A stretch of 64,000 bases of DNA, taken from NCBI RefSeq assembly GCF_008801915.1, contig NZ_VZOV01000002.1:434001-498000 (forward strand), read 5' to 3'. Shown piece by piece: positions 41,933 through 50,778 of the stretch. Below the pieces are notes generated by a model. That model saw only the letters and a program-made list of their open reading frames with translations, was not told the DNA's origin and did no database searches. The DNA comes from Cupriavidus gilardii. Its GTDB lineage: Bacteria > Pseudomonadota > Gammaproteobacteria > Burkholderiales > Burkholderiaceae. Both the position numbers and the translations under genes were made by a program. Each line of letters opens with the position of its first letter. The first letter of the stretch is position 1.

Positions 41933-43666
41933 ATGACGCAATTCCTGATCGACAACATGGCGCCGATCATGTTCGGCTCCCTGGTGGTCTTCCTGCTGTC
42001 GGGCTTCCCGATCGCCTTCGCGCTGGCCGCCAACGGCCTGCTGTTCGCCTTCATCGGCATCGAACTGGGCCTGCTTCCGCCGGAGCTGCTGCAGGCCTTG
42101 CCGAGCCGGCTGTTCGGCATCATCGAGAACGACACGCTGCTGGCGATTCCGTTCTTCACCTTCATGGGGCTGATACTGGAGCGGTCCGGCATGGCCGAGG
42201 ACCTGCTCGATACCATCGGCCAGCTGTTCGGCCCGATCCGCGGGGGCCTGGCCTACGCGGTGATCTTCGTCGGCGCGCTGCTGGCGGCGACCACCGGCGT
42301 GGTGGCGGCCTCGGTGATCTCGATGGGGCTGATCTCGCTGCCGCTGATGCTCAAGTACAACTACGACAAGCGGCTGGCCACCGGTGTGATCGCCGCGTCG
42401 GGCACGCTGGCGCAGATCATCCCGCCATCGCTGGTGCTGATCGTGCTGGCCGACCAGCTGGGCCGCTCGGTCGGCGACATGTACAAGGGCGCCTTCGTGC
42501 CCGGCATGGTGCTGACCGGCCTGTACATGGGCTATGTGTTGCTGGTCACGCTGTTCAAGCCCGCCGCCGCCCCGGCGCTGCCGCTGGAAGCGCGCACCTT
42601 CCGCGAGCCCAGCGGCAAGAGCGGCTCGACCTCGGTGCTGGTGCTGACCGCGCTGGCCGTGGTCGTCGGCGTGGTGGTCGACATGAACTACAACCCCGGC
42701 GGCCCGCTCGACGAGCGGCTGGTGGTGTCGATCGGCGCGGCGATCTCGTTCGCCTTCGTGCTGGCGGTGATCAACCGCGTGCTCAAGCTCAATCTGCTGT
42801 CGCAGATGGCCGAGAAGGTGACCTTCGTGCTGATCCCGCCGCTGGCGCTGATCTTCCTGGTGCTGGGCACGATCTTCATCGGCGTGGCGACGCCGACCGA
42901 GGGCGGCGGCATGGGCGCGCTCGGCGCGCTGGTGCTGGCGCTGATCAAGGGCCGGCTGAACCTGGGTCTGACCAGGCAGGCGATGGAGTCGACGCTGAAA
43001 CTGTCGGCCTTCGTGATCTTCATCCTGATCGGCGCACGGGTGTTCTCGCTGACGTTCTACGGCGTCGACGGCCACCTGTGGGTCGAACATCTGCTGACGG
43101 CGCTGCCCGGCGGCCAGACCGGCTTCCTGATCGCGGTCAACGTGCTGTTCTTCCTGCTCGCCTTCTTCCTGGACTTCTTCGAGCTGGCCTTCATCCTGGT
43201 GCCGCTGGTCGGCCCGGTCGCCGACAAGCTGGGCATCGACCTGATCTGGTTCGGCGTGCTGCTGGCGGTCAACATGCAGACTTCGTTCATGCATCCGCCG
43301 TTCGGCTTCTCGCTGTTCTACCTGCGCTCGGTCGCGCCGCGCTCGGTCAAGACCTCGGACATCTACTGGGGTTCGGTGCCGTTCGTGGTGATCCAGCTGA
43401 TCATGGTGTCGCTGATCATCATCTTCCCGGGCCTGGTGACCACCGACAAGACGAAGGCCCAGGACCGCAGCATCACGCGCAGCCTGGACATCGACTTCGG
43501 CACCACGACGCAGCCGGCGCCAGGCGGCACGGCGCCGTCCGGACCGTCGGAGGCACCGGAAGCGCCAACGCTGCCGGGCGGCGCGCAGCTCGAGACGCCG
43601 AGCGCGCCGGGCCAGTCGAGCGACAGCGGCCCATCGGCCCCGGTGTTCGAGTTCGAGAAGAAGTAG
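41933..43666 (+). CDS. TRAP transporter large permease subunit (DctM-like)
   Basis: A 577-residue transporter with about 12 membrane helices. Family signatures are FPIAFALAANGLLFAFIGIE, FTFMGLILERSGMAEDLLDT, GALLAATTGVVAASVISMGL, IPPSLVLIVLADQLGRSVGD and GVATPTEGGGMGALGAL. It is about 150 residues longer than ordinary DctM (~430). The extra sequence is an inserted loop-helix region (near 215-290) and a Pro/Ala/Ser-rich C-terminal tail after LVTTDKTKAQD. This matches the 'mannitol/chloroaromatic' TRAP clade. Its substrate and the missing binding protein cannot be inferred. Confidence 0.92.
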   Translation: MTQFLIDNMAPIMFGSLVVFLLSGFPIAFALAANGLLFAFIGIELGLLPPELLQALPSRLFGIIENDTLLAIPFFTFMGLILERSGMAEDLLDTIGQLFGPIRGGLAYAVIFVGALLAATTGVVAASVISMGLISLPLMLKYNYDKRLATGVIAASGTLAQIIPPSLVLIVLADQLGRSVGDMYKGAFVPGMVLTGLYMGYVLLVTLFKPAAAPALPLEARTFREPSGKSGSTSVLVLTALAVVVGVVVDMNYNPGGPLDERLVVSIGAAISFAFVLAVINRVLKLNLLSQMAEKVTFVLIPPLALIFLVLGTIFIGVATPTEGGGMGALGALVLALIKGRLNLGLTRQAMESTLKLSAFVIFILIGARVFSLTFYGVDGHLWVEHLLTALPGGQTGFLIAVNVLFFLLAFFLDFFELAFILVPLVGPVADKLGIDLIWFGVLLAVNMQTSFMHPPFGFSLFYLRSVAPRSVKTSDIYWGSVPFVVIQLIMVSLIIIFPGLVTTDKTKAQDRSITRSLDIDFGTTTQPAPGGTAPSGPSEAPEAPTLPGGAQLETPSAPGQSSDSGPSAPVFEFEKK

Positions 43667-43695
43667 TTCGAGCCGGGATCGTTCGAGCCGGCCTC
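43666..43695. repeat. 15-bp tandem duplication just after the dctM-like stop
   Basis: GTTCGAGCCGG occurs at 43666-43676 and 43681-43691, part of a 15-bp unit repeated twice; a third related piece, GCTCGAACG, follows. The first unit begins on the last base of the TAG stop codon. Confidence 0.75.
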
Positions 43696-43712
43696 GCTCG
43701 AACGACGGCATC

Positions 43713-43754
43713 AAGCAAAACGGCCGGCATCCGTTGATGCCGGCCGTTTTGCTT
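43713..43754. terminator. Perfect bidirectional terminator
   Basis: A 19-bp perfect stem (43713-43731 with 43736-43754) around a CGTT loop, with AAAAC on one side and GTTTT on the other so that either strand yields a hairpin with a T-run. It separates the convergent dctM-like gene (stop 43666) and the decarboxylase gene (stop 43771). Confidence 0.92.
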
Positions 43755-43770
43755 TACCGTGCCGCCGCCG

Positions 43771-46041
43771 TCAGGCCGTCTGCTTCACGCAATCGACGAA
43801 GTACACGCGCTTGCCGTCGATCTCCTCGGCCACCAGGCCATGGATATCGGTCTCGAAGCCCGGGAACAGCTGGTTGAACTCGCGCGCGAACTTCAGGTAC
43901 TGGACGATGGTCCGGTTGAAGCGCTCGCCCGGGATCAGCAGCGGAATGCCCGGCGGGTACGGCGTCAGCAGGATCGCGGTGACGCGGCCCTCGAGGTCGT
44001 CGACCGGCACCCGCTCGATCTCGCGATGCGCCATCATCGCCCAGGCGTCCGACGGCTTCATCGCCGGCTCCATGTCCGACAGGTACATCTCGGTGGTCAC
44101 GCGGGCGACGTCGTTGGCCTTGTAGACGCTGTGGATCGCGTCGCACAGGTCGCGCAGGCCCATCCGCTCGTACTGCGGGAAGCGGCCGACGAACTCCGGC
44201 AGCACGCGCCACAGCGGCTGGTTCTGGTCGTAGTCGTCCTTGAACTGCTGCAGCTCGGTCACCAGCGAGTTCCAGCGGCCCTTGGTGATGCCGATGGTGA
44301 ACATGATGAAGAACGAGTACAGGCCCGTCTTCTCGATGATGATGCCGTGCTCGGCCAGGTACTTGGTGACGATCGCCGCCGGGATGCCGCGCTCGCTGAA
44401 CTCGCCGTCGACGTCCAGCCCCGGCGTGATGATCGTGGCCTTGATCGGGTCCAGCAGGTTGAAGCCGTCGGCGAGGTCGCCGAAGCCGTGCCAGCGGTCG
44501 TTGGCCTTCAGCATCCAGTCCTCGCGGTCGCCGATGCCGTCCTCGTTCAGGTCTTCCGGGCCCCAGACCTTGAACCACCAGTCGCCGTTGTTGCCGGCGT
44601 CGTAGTCGCCCTCGACCTTGCGCATCGCGCGGCGGAAGTCCAGCGCCTCCTGGATGCTCTCCTCGACCAGCGCGGTACCGCCCGGCGCTTCCATCATCGC
44701 CGCGGCCACGTCGCACGAGGCGATGATCGAATACTGGGGGCTCGTCGACGTATGCATCAGGTACGCCTCGTTGAAGCGGTACCGGTCGAGCTTGCGCGTC
44801 TCGGAGTCCTGCACGAGGATCTGCGAGGCCTGCGACAGCCCCGCCAGCAGCTTGTGGGTCGACTGCGTGGCGAACACCAGCGCGTCCTTGCTGCGCGGAC
44901 GATCGCGCCCGATCGCGTGCATGTTGCGATAGAAGTCGTGGAACGCCGCGTGCGGCAGCCAGGCCTCGTCGAAATGCAGCGTGTCGATCTCGGCCGCCAG
45001 CATCTCCTTGATCTGCTCGGCGTTGTACAGCACGCCGTCGTAGGTGCCCTGCGTGATCGTCAGGATGCGCGGCTTCTGGTTCTTCGCCTGGCTGGCGAAC
45101 GGGTGCGCGGCGATCTTCTTGCGGATGGTCTCCGGGTCGAACTCGCTCTTAGGAATCGGGCCGATGATGCCGTAGTGGTTGCGCGTCGGCATCAGGAACA
45201 CCGGGATCGCGCCGGTCATCATGATCGCGTGCAGGATCGACTTGTGGCAGTTGCGGTCGACCACCACGATATCGCCGGGCGCCACGTTGGCGTGCCACAC
45301 CATCTTGTTCGACGTCGACGTGCCGTTGGTGACGAAGAACATGTGGTCGGAATTGAAGATCCGCGCGGCATTGCGCTCGGACGCCGCGACCGGCCCGGTG
45401 TGGTCCAGCAGCTGGCCCAGTTCGTCGACCGCATTGCAGACGTCGGCGCGCAGCATGTTCTCGCCGAAGAACTGGTGGAACACCTGGCCGACCGGGCTCT
45501 TCAGGAAGGCGACGCCGCCCGAGTGGCCCGGGCAGTGCCACGAGTACGAACTGTCCTGCGCGTAGTCGATCAGCGCCTTGAAGAACGGCGGCGCCAGCGA
45601 TTCGAGGTAGACCTTGGCTTCGCGGATGATATGCCGGGCCACGAACTCAGGCGTGTCCTCGAACATGTGGATGAAGCCGTGCAGCTCGCGCAGGATGTCG
45701 TTCGGGATATGGCGCGAGGTACGGGTCTCGCCGTACAGGAAGATCGGCAGATTCGCATTGCGCCGGCGCACCTCGGTGACGAAGGCGCGCAGCTTCTCGA
45801 TCGCCGCCGCTTCGGGTTCGTCGGTGCCGCTGGCAAACTCGTCGTCGTCGATCGACACGATGAAGGTCGAGGCGCGGCTGGACTGCTGCGCGAACGAGGT
45901 CAGGTCGCCATAGCTGGTCAGGCCCATCACCTCCATGCCCTCGGCCTCGATGGCCTGGGCCAGCGCACGGATGCCCGAGCCGGAAATGTTCTCGGAGCGG
46001 AAGTCTTCATCGATGATGATGACGGGGAAGCGGAATTTCAT
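43771..46041 (-). CDS. Arginine/lysine/ornithine decarboxylase (PLP fold type I, large)
   Basis: A 756-residue inducible-type basic amino acid decarboxylase. The N-terminal wing domain starts MKFRFPVIIIDEDFRSENIS. The PLP domain has SWHCPGHSGGVAFLKSP and TNGTSTSNKMVWHANV, the Asp in LHFDEAWLPHAAFH, and the Schiff-base Lys in ATQSTHKLLAGLSQAS. The C-terminal domain has LLTPYPPGIPLLIPGERFN. Which of arginine, lysine or ornithine is used cannot be fixed from these motifs. The start is ATG 46039-46041 with AGGACG upstream. It may serve polyamine synthesis or acid resistance. No antiporter gene is adjacent. Confidence 0.92.
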   Translation of the reverse strand: MKFRFPVIIIDEDFRSENISGSGIRALAQAIEAEGMEVMGLTSYGDLTSFAQQSSRASTFIVSIDDDEFASGTDEPEAAAIEKLRAFVTEVRRRNANLPIFLYGETRTSRHIPNDILRELHGFIHMFEDTPEFVARHIIREAKVYLESLAPPFFKALIDYAQDSSYSWHCPGHSGGVAFLKSPVGQVFHQFFGENMLRADVCNAVDELGQLLDHTGPVAASERNAARIFNSDHMFFVTNGTSTSNKMVWHANVAPGDIVVVDRNCHKSILHAIMMTGAIPVFLMPTRNHYGIIGPIPKSEFDPETIRKKIAAHPFASQAKNQKPRILTITQGTYDGVLYNAEQIKEMLAAEIDTLHFDEAWLPHAAFHDFYRNMHAIGRDRPRSKDALVFATQSTHKLLAGLSQASQILVQDSETRKLDRYRFNEAYLMHTSTSPQYSIIASCDVAAAMMEAPGGTALVEESIQEALDFRRAMRKVEGDYDAGNNGDWWFKVWGPEDLNEDGIGDREDWMLKANDRWHGFGDLADGFNLLDPIKATIITPGLDVDGEFSERGIPAAIVTKYLAEHGIIIEKTGLYSFFIMFTIGITKGRWNSLVTELQQFKDDYDQNQPLWRVLPEFVGRFPQYERMGLRDLCDAIHSVYKANDVARVTTEMYLSDMEPAMKPSDAWAMMAHREIERVPVDDLEGRVTAILLTPYPPGIPLLIPGERFNRTIVQYLKFAREFNQLFPGFETDIHGLVAEEIDGKRVYFVDCVKQTA

Positions 46042-46216
46042 CGGGCGTCCTCGCGGAAAGGAGAGAGAGGCAAAAGGACTTGAGCCACATGGCCCGCGTT
46101 CGGCGCGCGGGGACATGTGGCTCGGATATTCATGGCGTAGCGGTCGGGCCGCTGCGCCGGTTCTGGATGTTCCGTGATGGCGGTCGGTGCGGTGGTCCTG
46201 GTGCGTCAAGCGCCAT

Positions 46217-46230
46217 TGGGCCGCATTGTA
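46217..46230 (-). promoter_or_regulatory. Candidate -10 region of the decarboxylase gene (14-bp repeat copy 1)
   Basis: On the minus strand TACAATGCGGCCCA gives a -10-like TACAAT (46225-46230) about 185 nt before the decarboxylase start. The same 14 bases recur at 46869-46882 upstream of dcd. No clear -35 is seen in either place. Confidence 0.35.
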
Positions 46231-46236
46231 GGGCAA

Positions 46237-46803
<567 letters not shown>

Positions 46804-46868
46804 AAGGTAGCGGTGAACGGAAGAAGCGCCGCGAAGTGGAACGCCGCAACGGGCGGCATGGCGCGCAA

Positions 46869-46882
46869 TGGGCCGCATTGTA
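46869..46882 (-). promoter_or_regulatory. Candidate -10 region of dcd (14-bp repeat copy 2)
   Basis: TACAATGCGGCCCA on the minus strand places a TACAAT (46877-46882) about 74 nt before the dcd ATG, in the sequence TTGTACAATGC. It is identical over 14 bases to the element at 46217-46230. Confidence 0.4.
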
Positions 46883-46987
46883 CAACCAAAGCGCGGCCGG
46901 CCCGGCAAGCTCGGCCGGGGATATCAGGGGGCAAGCCGGAAGGACAGCGGAAGGGAGAGCGGGAGTTTGACCGCGTGGAGATCGGCC

Positions 46988-47818
46988 TTATGCCACCGCG
47001 GCCTGCGGCTCGCTATGACGGAAGCGCTGGCGGCCGGTATAGAGCAGGAAATGCTTGCCGGTGCAGCGCGCGAACAGCGTCATGTTGACGCGCTTCGCCA
47101 TCTGATAGCCCATCTGCGTGACGCCCGAGCGCGACAGCAGGAACGGGATGCCCATCTGCGCGCCCTTGATGACCATCTCCGAGGTCAGGCGGCCGGTGGT
47201 GTAGAACACCTTGTCGGCGCCGTCCATTCCTTCCAGCCACATCCGTCCGGCGATCGCGTCGACCGCGTTGTGGCGGCCCACGTCCTCGATGAACATCAGC
47301 AGCTCGCGCCCCTGGAACAGCGCGCAGCCGTGCACGGAGCCGGCCTGCTTGTAGACCGACTGCTGCAGCCGGATCGTATCGACGATGCTGTAGAGGGTCT
47401 GCTGGTCCAGCACCGCGTCGTCGGGCAGCCGGATCTGGTCGACCTCGTCGAGCAGCGAGCCGAACACCGTGCCCTGGCCGCAGCCGGTGGTGACGATCTT
47501 GCGCGCGGTGCGCTCCTCGATGCGGTCGACACCGCCGCGCGTGGTCACCGCGGCCGACTCGGTCTCCCAGTCGACCTGGATCGCGGCGATGTCCTCGATC
47601 GACTCGACCAGCCGCTGGTTGCGCAGATAGCCGAGCACCAGCGCCTCCGGGGCGCCGCCCAGCGTCATCAGCGTGACCAGCTCGCGCTTGTCGAGATAGA
47701 CCGTCAGCGGCCGCTCGCCCGGCAGAAAGGCCGAGCGCACGCGGCCCTGCTCGTCGACCACCTCGACCTCCTCGATCAGCGGGACGGCGGCTTGGCTCAG
47801 TTCGGGACGCAGGGACAT
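46988..47818 (-). CDS. fdhD: Formate dehydrogenase accessory sulfurtransferase FdhD
   Basis: A 276-residue protein needed to give formate dehydrogenase its sulfurated molybdenum cofactor; it passes sulfur from IscS to the cofactor. Signatures are PLTVYLDKRELVTLMTLG, LVLGYLRNQRLVESIEDIAA, the active-site Cys in IVTTGCGQGTVFGS, EDVGRHNAVDAIAG and FYTTGRLTSEMVIKGAQMG. The second Cys of the E. coli CxxC motif is absent (GCGQG), as in some other FdhD proteins. It closes the formate dehydrogenase locus, 94 nt after sodC. Confidence 0.96.
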   Translation of the reverse strand: MSLRPELSQAAVPLIEEVEVVDEQGRVRSAFLPGERPLTVYLDKRELVTLMTLGGAPEALVLGYLRNQRLVESIEDIAAIQVDWETESAAVTTRGGVDRIEERTARKIVTTGCGQGTVFGSLLDEVDQIRLPDDAVLDQQTLYSIVDTIRLQQSVYKQAGSVHGCALFQGRELLMFIEDVGRHNAVDAIAGRMWLEGMDGADKVFYTTGRLTSEMVIKGAQMGIPFLLSRSGVTQMGYQMAKRVNMTLFARCTGKHFLLYTGRQRFRHSEPQAAVA

Positions 47819-47911
47819 GGGTACGGGGAAATCGAAAACATCGAGGCAGGGCCGGCGCTCGGGTAGGCCCGCCCGCTCAGCCGCGGCGGGCCACGGCGCC
47901 GGCCGCGCCGG

Positions 47912-48457
47912 TCAGGACTTGACCACCACGCCGCAGGCGATGCGGCCGCCCGAATTGCCGGTGGGCTGGGTCTTGTAGTCGTCGGGGTCCTTGTGCACGA
48001 CCACGGCCCGGCCGACCACGCTGTTGGCGCCAGGCGCGACGGTCATGCCGGTCAGCTGGAAGCTGGCCCGTGCGCGGCCATTGGCGTCGGCGGTCAGGTT
48101 CGGCATGTCGCCGACATGGTGGTCCGGCGTATTGACGGAACCGTGCGGCTTCCCGGTCGGGTTGAAATGGCCGCCGGCGCTCATCGCATCGGGGGCCGAG
48201 CAGTCGCCCTTCTCGTGGACATGGAAGCCGTGCACCGAATTCGGCGGCAGGCCGGTCACGTCGGCCAGCACCATCACATGGTCGCCATGCTGGGTGAAGG
48301 TCACGGTGCCCTGGGTATTGGTGCCGCTCTTGGCGGTCAGCGGCGCGACTGCCCGTTCCGCCGTGGCGCCGCCGCCCATCATCTGTCCCAGCTGCCCCGT
48401 CTGCGAACACGCTGCCAGCGCGCCGCTTGCCACCAGACCGAAAAGAATACGCTTCAT
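47912..48457 (-). CDS. sodC: Cu,Zn superoxide dismutase, lipoprotein form
   Basis: A 181-residue SodC. The N-terminus MKRILFGLVASGALAACSQ ends in a lipobox (LAAC, Cys17), so the protein is probably lipid-anchored in the periplasm. The copper and zinc ligands lie in GFHVHEKGDCSAPDAMSAGG and HFNPTGKPHG, and the C-terminal disulfide Cys in GNSGGRIACGVV. The start is ATG 48455-48457 with GGAGG upstream. It interrupts the formate dehydrogenase locus, between the cytochrome b gene and fdhD. A TACAAT (48492-48497) could be its own -10. Confidence 0.95.
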   Translation of the reverse strand: MKRILFGLVASGALAACSQTGQLGQMMGGGATAERAVAPLTAKSGTNTQGTVTFTQHGDHVMVLADVTGLPPNSVHGFHVHEKGDCSAPDAMSAGGHFNPTGKPHGSVNTPDHHVGDMPNLTADANGRARASFQLTGMTVAPGANSVVGRAVVVHKDPDDYKTQPTGNSGGRIACGVVVKS

Positions 48458-48530
48458 GCCGAACCTCCTGTCACGGTGATGTCGAGCATGCATTGTAGCG
48501 CTCATCCCAGCCTGGTCCGCGGGGTACGGC

Positions 48531-49781
48531 TTACGCTTCGCCCGGCGCGGGCCGGCGCTCCGGCTGGCGGCGCGAAGGGGCGGAACGCTGGGCCGGGATC
48601 TTGCCGGACTTGACGTCGTCGTACCAGTGCTCGTGGTGCTCCTTCGCCCAGGCCTCGTCGACATAGCCGTCGCGCATCGCGCGATAGGCGCCTTCCATGC
48701 CGATCGTGCCCATGTAGATATGGCCGAACGCCATCGCCATCATCACGATCGCGGCGATCGAGTGGACGATATGGGCCAGCTGCATCGTGGTGCGGTAGTA
48801 GTCCAGTCCCGGCACGATCTTGTCGAGCACGAAGCCCGAGGCCGAGATCAGCAGGCCGAGCAGGAACACGCCGACCCAGAACCAGCCCTTCTCGCCGGCG
48901 TTGAAGCGGCCGCTCGGCACGTGCTTGCCGCTGGCGATGCCGCCCAGGCTGGTCAGCCAGCGGATGTCGTCGCGCGACGGCAGGTTGTCTCGCACGAAGA
49001 TCACGAAGCCGACGATCAGCGACAGCGTGAACACCGGTCCGACGATGTTGTGGACGTTCTTCAGCAGATAGGTCAACCAGCCGAACAGCGTATGGCCCAT
49101 GATCGGCAGCAGGAAATGCTTGCCGAACAGCATCACGATGCCCGACACCGCCAGCACGACGAAGGCGATCGCCATGGTCCAGTGGACGATGCGCTCGAGC
49201 GGCGTGAAGCGCTCGATCATGCGGCCGGTCGGTTGCGACTTCAGCGGAATGGTGCCGCGCCAGACGAAGAAGGCGAGGATCGCGGCCGGTACCAGCACCA
49301 GCAGCCAGCCGCCCCAGACCGTGATCACGCCGTTGCGCAACAGCCGCCATTCCTGGCCGGTACGCAGGATCAGCACGCCGGCTTCCTTGTCAGGCAGGCT
49401 GCTGTAGTGGCGCTGGTCCGAATTGATCTCGCGCCAGACCGGCGCGTTGTTGCCCGGCTGCGTGCGCGTGCGGCTCTGCTGCTCGCGGGCCTCGGCGGCG
49501 ATGTCGCGCTCGGGCACGTCGAAAATGTTCTGCGAGGCGATGCCCGAGAACGGCTGCTGCGGATGCAGCGCGGGATTGTTGGTGTCGGCTTCCGCCTGCG
49601 TCGGCGTCGCTGCCGGGCTCTGACCCTGGGCGGCTGCCTGCGCGGGCGCTTGCGCGGGTGTGGTCTGCGCTTGCGCCGCGCCGGCATGCAGCAACGGAAC
49701 GGCCAGCGCCAGCGCGCAGGCGGCCGCCGCCGCGGCGGCGCGGGCCTTGCCGGCCAGCGCGGAAATCAGCTTGGCGCTCAT
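48531..49781 (-). CDS. fdhC: Formate dehydrogenase gamma subunit (cytochrome b556)
   Basis: A 416-residue membrane subunit taking electrons from the Fe-S subunit to quinone. It has a signal-like N-terminus (to about residue 40, AAQAQ), a Gln/Ala/Pro-rich periplasmic stretch and the segment PVWREINSDQRHYSSLPDKE. Then come about five membrane helices, including VWGGWLLVLVPAAILAFFVW and ERIVHWTMAIAFVVLAVSGI, with histidines suited to haem b (HW, GH..FGW, QLAHIVHS). It is longer than E. coli FdnI (217) because of the N-terminal part. The start is ATG 49779-49781 after GGAGG. It is encoded 61 nt after the small lipoprotein gene. Confidence 0.93.
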   Translation of the reverse strand: MSAKLISALAGKARAAAAAAACALALAVPLLHAGAAQAQTTPAQAPAQAAAQGQSPAATPTQAEADTNNPALHPQQPFSGIASQNIFDVPERDIAAEAREQQSRTRTQPGNNAPVWREINSDQRHYSSLPDKEAGVLILRTGQEWRLLRNGVITVWGGWLLVLVPAAILAFFVWRGTIPLKSQPTGRMIERFTPLERIVHWTMAIAFVVLAVSGIVMLFGKHFLLPIMGHTLFGWLTYLLKNVHNIVGPVFTLSLIVGFVIFVRDNLPSRDDIRWLTSLGGIASGKHVPSGRFNAGEKGWFWVGVFLLGLLISASGFVLDKIVPGLDYYRTTMQLAHIVHSIAAIVMMAMAFGHIYMGTIGMEGAYRAMRDGYVDEAWAKEHHEHWYDDVKSGKIPAQRSAPSRRQPERRPAPGEA

Positions 49782-49842
49782 AGGGCCTCCTTCGGATCGG
49801 CTTGAAGTCGGCGGCAACGGCGGCCGCCCATGCACGCCTGGC

Positions 49843-50082
49843 TCATTGGACGCGCGTGTACTCGTTCTGCAGCTGGTTGCGCTGGCGGATCTGCTTCTGC
49901 CAGCTGGTCTGGTCGCCCTGCGTCCAGCCGGCGGCGACGAAGGGATCGCCAGGCGCGCCCTTCCAGGCCGCGGTGTCGGTCTTCTTCGGGCTCGGCCTGG
50001 CGGTTTGCGGCTCCTCGCCGCAGCCCGCCAGTCCGATCAGCGCGGCGAGCGCCGCGGTCCACATCAGCTTGTTCCTGTTCAT
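49843..50082 (-). CDS. Small lipoprotein of the formate dehydrogenase locus
   Basis: A 79-residue protein with an N-terminal signal ending in a lipobox (MWTAALAALIGLAGC, Cys21 or near) and a charged, Gln-rich mature part (e.g. QTSWQKQIRQRNQLQNEYTR). The ATG at 50080-50082 overlaps the Fe-S subunit stop as ATGA, so it is translationally coupled to that gene. I do not recognise the family. Its position between the beta and gamma subunit genes suggests an accessory or structural role at the periplasmic face of the complex. Confidence that it is a real gene is high because of the coupling and lipobox. Confidence 0.8.
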   Translation of the reverse strand: MNRNKLMWTAALAALIGLAGCGEEPQTARPSPKKTDTAAWKGAPGDPFVAAGWTQGDQTSWQKQIRQRNQLQNEYTRVQ

Positions 50083-50768
50083 GATGCCTGCCCCGCGGGA
50101 GTGGACGGGCCGGCCGGCGTCTGCTGGGCCGGAGCCGGGGTGCCGGCCGGCGCGGCCGGAGCGCGCTGGGCGGCCTGGCCGTTGGTGCCGTAGGCGGTGC
50201 CCCAGCCGAACACGTCGCCGCCGGTGCCGCGCTTGATCACGCGGTTGCGCAGGATGTCGGCGATCACGTCGCCGTCGCCGCCGAGCAGCGCCTTGGTCGA
50301 GCACATCTCCGCGCACAGCGGCAGCTTGCCTTCGGCCAGCCGGTTGCGGCCGTATTTCTCGAATTCGGCCTCGCTGCCGTTGGCTTCCGGACCGCCCGCG
50401 CAGAACGTGCACTTGTCCATCTTGCCGCGCACGCCGAAGGTGCCGGTCGACGGGAACTGCGGCGCGCCGAACGGGCACGCATACGAGCAGTAGCCGCAGC
50501 CGATGCAGACGTCCTTGTCGTGCAGCACCACACCGTCGTCGGTGCGGTAGAAGCAGTCGACCGGGCAGACCGCCATGCAGGGCGCGTCCGAGCAGTGCAT
50601 GCAGGCCACCGAGATCGATTTCTCCGCGCCCTGCACGCCGTCGTTGACCGTCACCACGCGGCGCCGGTTGACGCCCCACGGTACCTCATGCTCGTTCTTG
50701 CAAGCGGTGACGCAGCTGTTGCACTCGATGCAGCGCTCGGCGTCACAGATGAATTTCATGCGTGCCAT
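50079..50768 (-). CDS. fdhB: Formate dehydrogenase beta subunit (4Fe-4S ferredoxin type)
   Basis: A 229-residue electron-transfer subunit with four cysteine clusters: C13-x2-C16-x2-C19-x3-C23 first, then CMHCSDAPCMAVCP, CIGCGYCSYACP and CTFCAGG...LCAEMC. Together these would hold four [4Fe-4S]. Unlike E. coli FdnH/FdoH (294-300 residues) it has no C-terminal membrane helix; instead it ends in a Pro/Ala/Gln-rich tail. That means anchoring relies on the gamma subunit. The gene lies 10 nt downstream of the catalytic-subunit gene and overlaps the lipoprotein gene by 4 nt. Confidence 0.95.
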   Translation of the reverse strand: MARMKFICDAERCIECNSCVTACKNEHEVPWGVNRRRVVTVNDGVQGAEKSISVACMHCSDAPCMAVCPVDCFYRTDDGVVLHDKDVCIGCGYCSYACPFGAPQFPSTGTFGVRGKMDKCTFCAGGPEANGSEAEFEKYGRNRLAEGKLPLCAEMCSTKALLGGDGDVIADILRNRVIKRGTGGDVFGWGTAYGTNGQAAQRAPAAPAGTPAPAQQTPAGPSTPAGQAS

Positions 50769-50778
50769 TGTGTTCCCC

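Noticed and set aside
43759-46083. 774-codon plus-strand frame opposite the decarboxylase
   Set aside because: No domain can be read and the composition is that of an antisense shadow; the minus-strand decarboxylase has all catalytic motifs.
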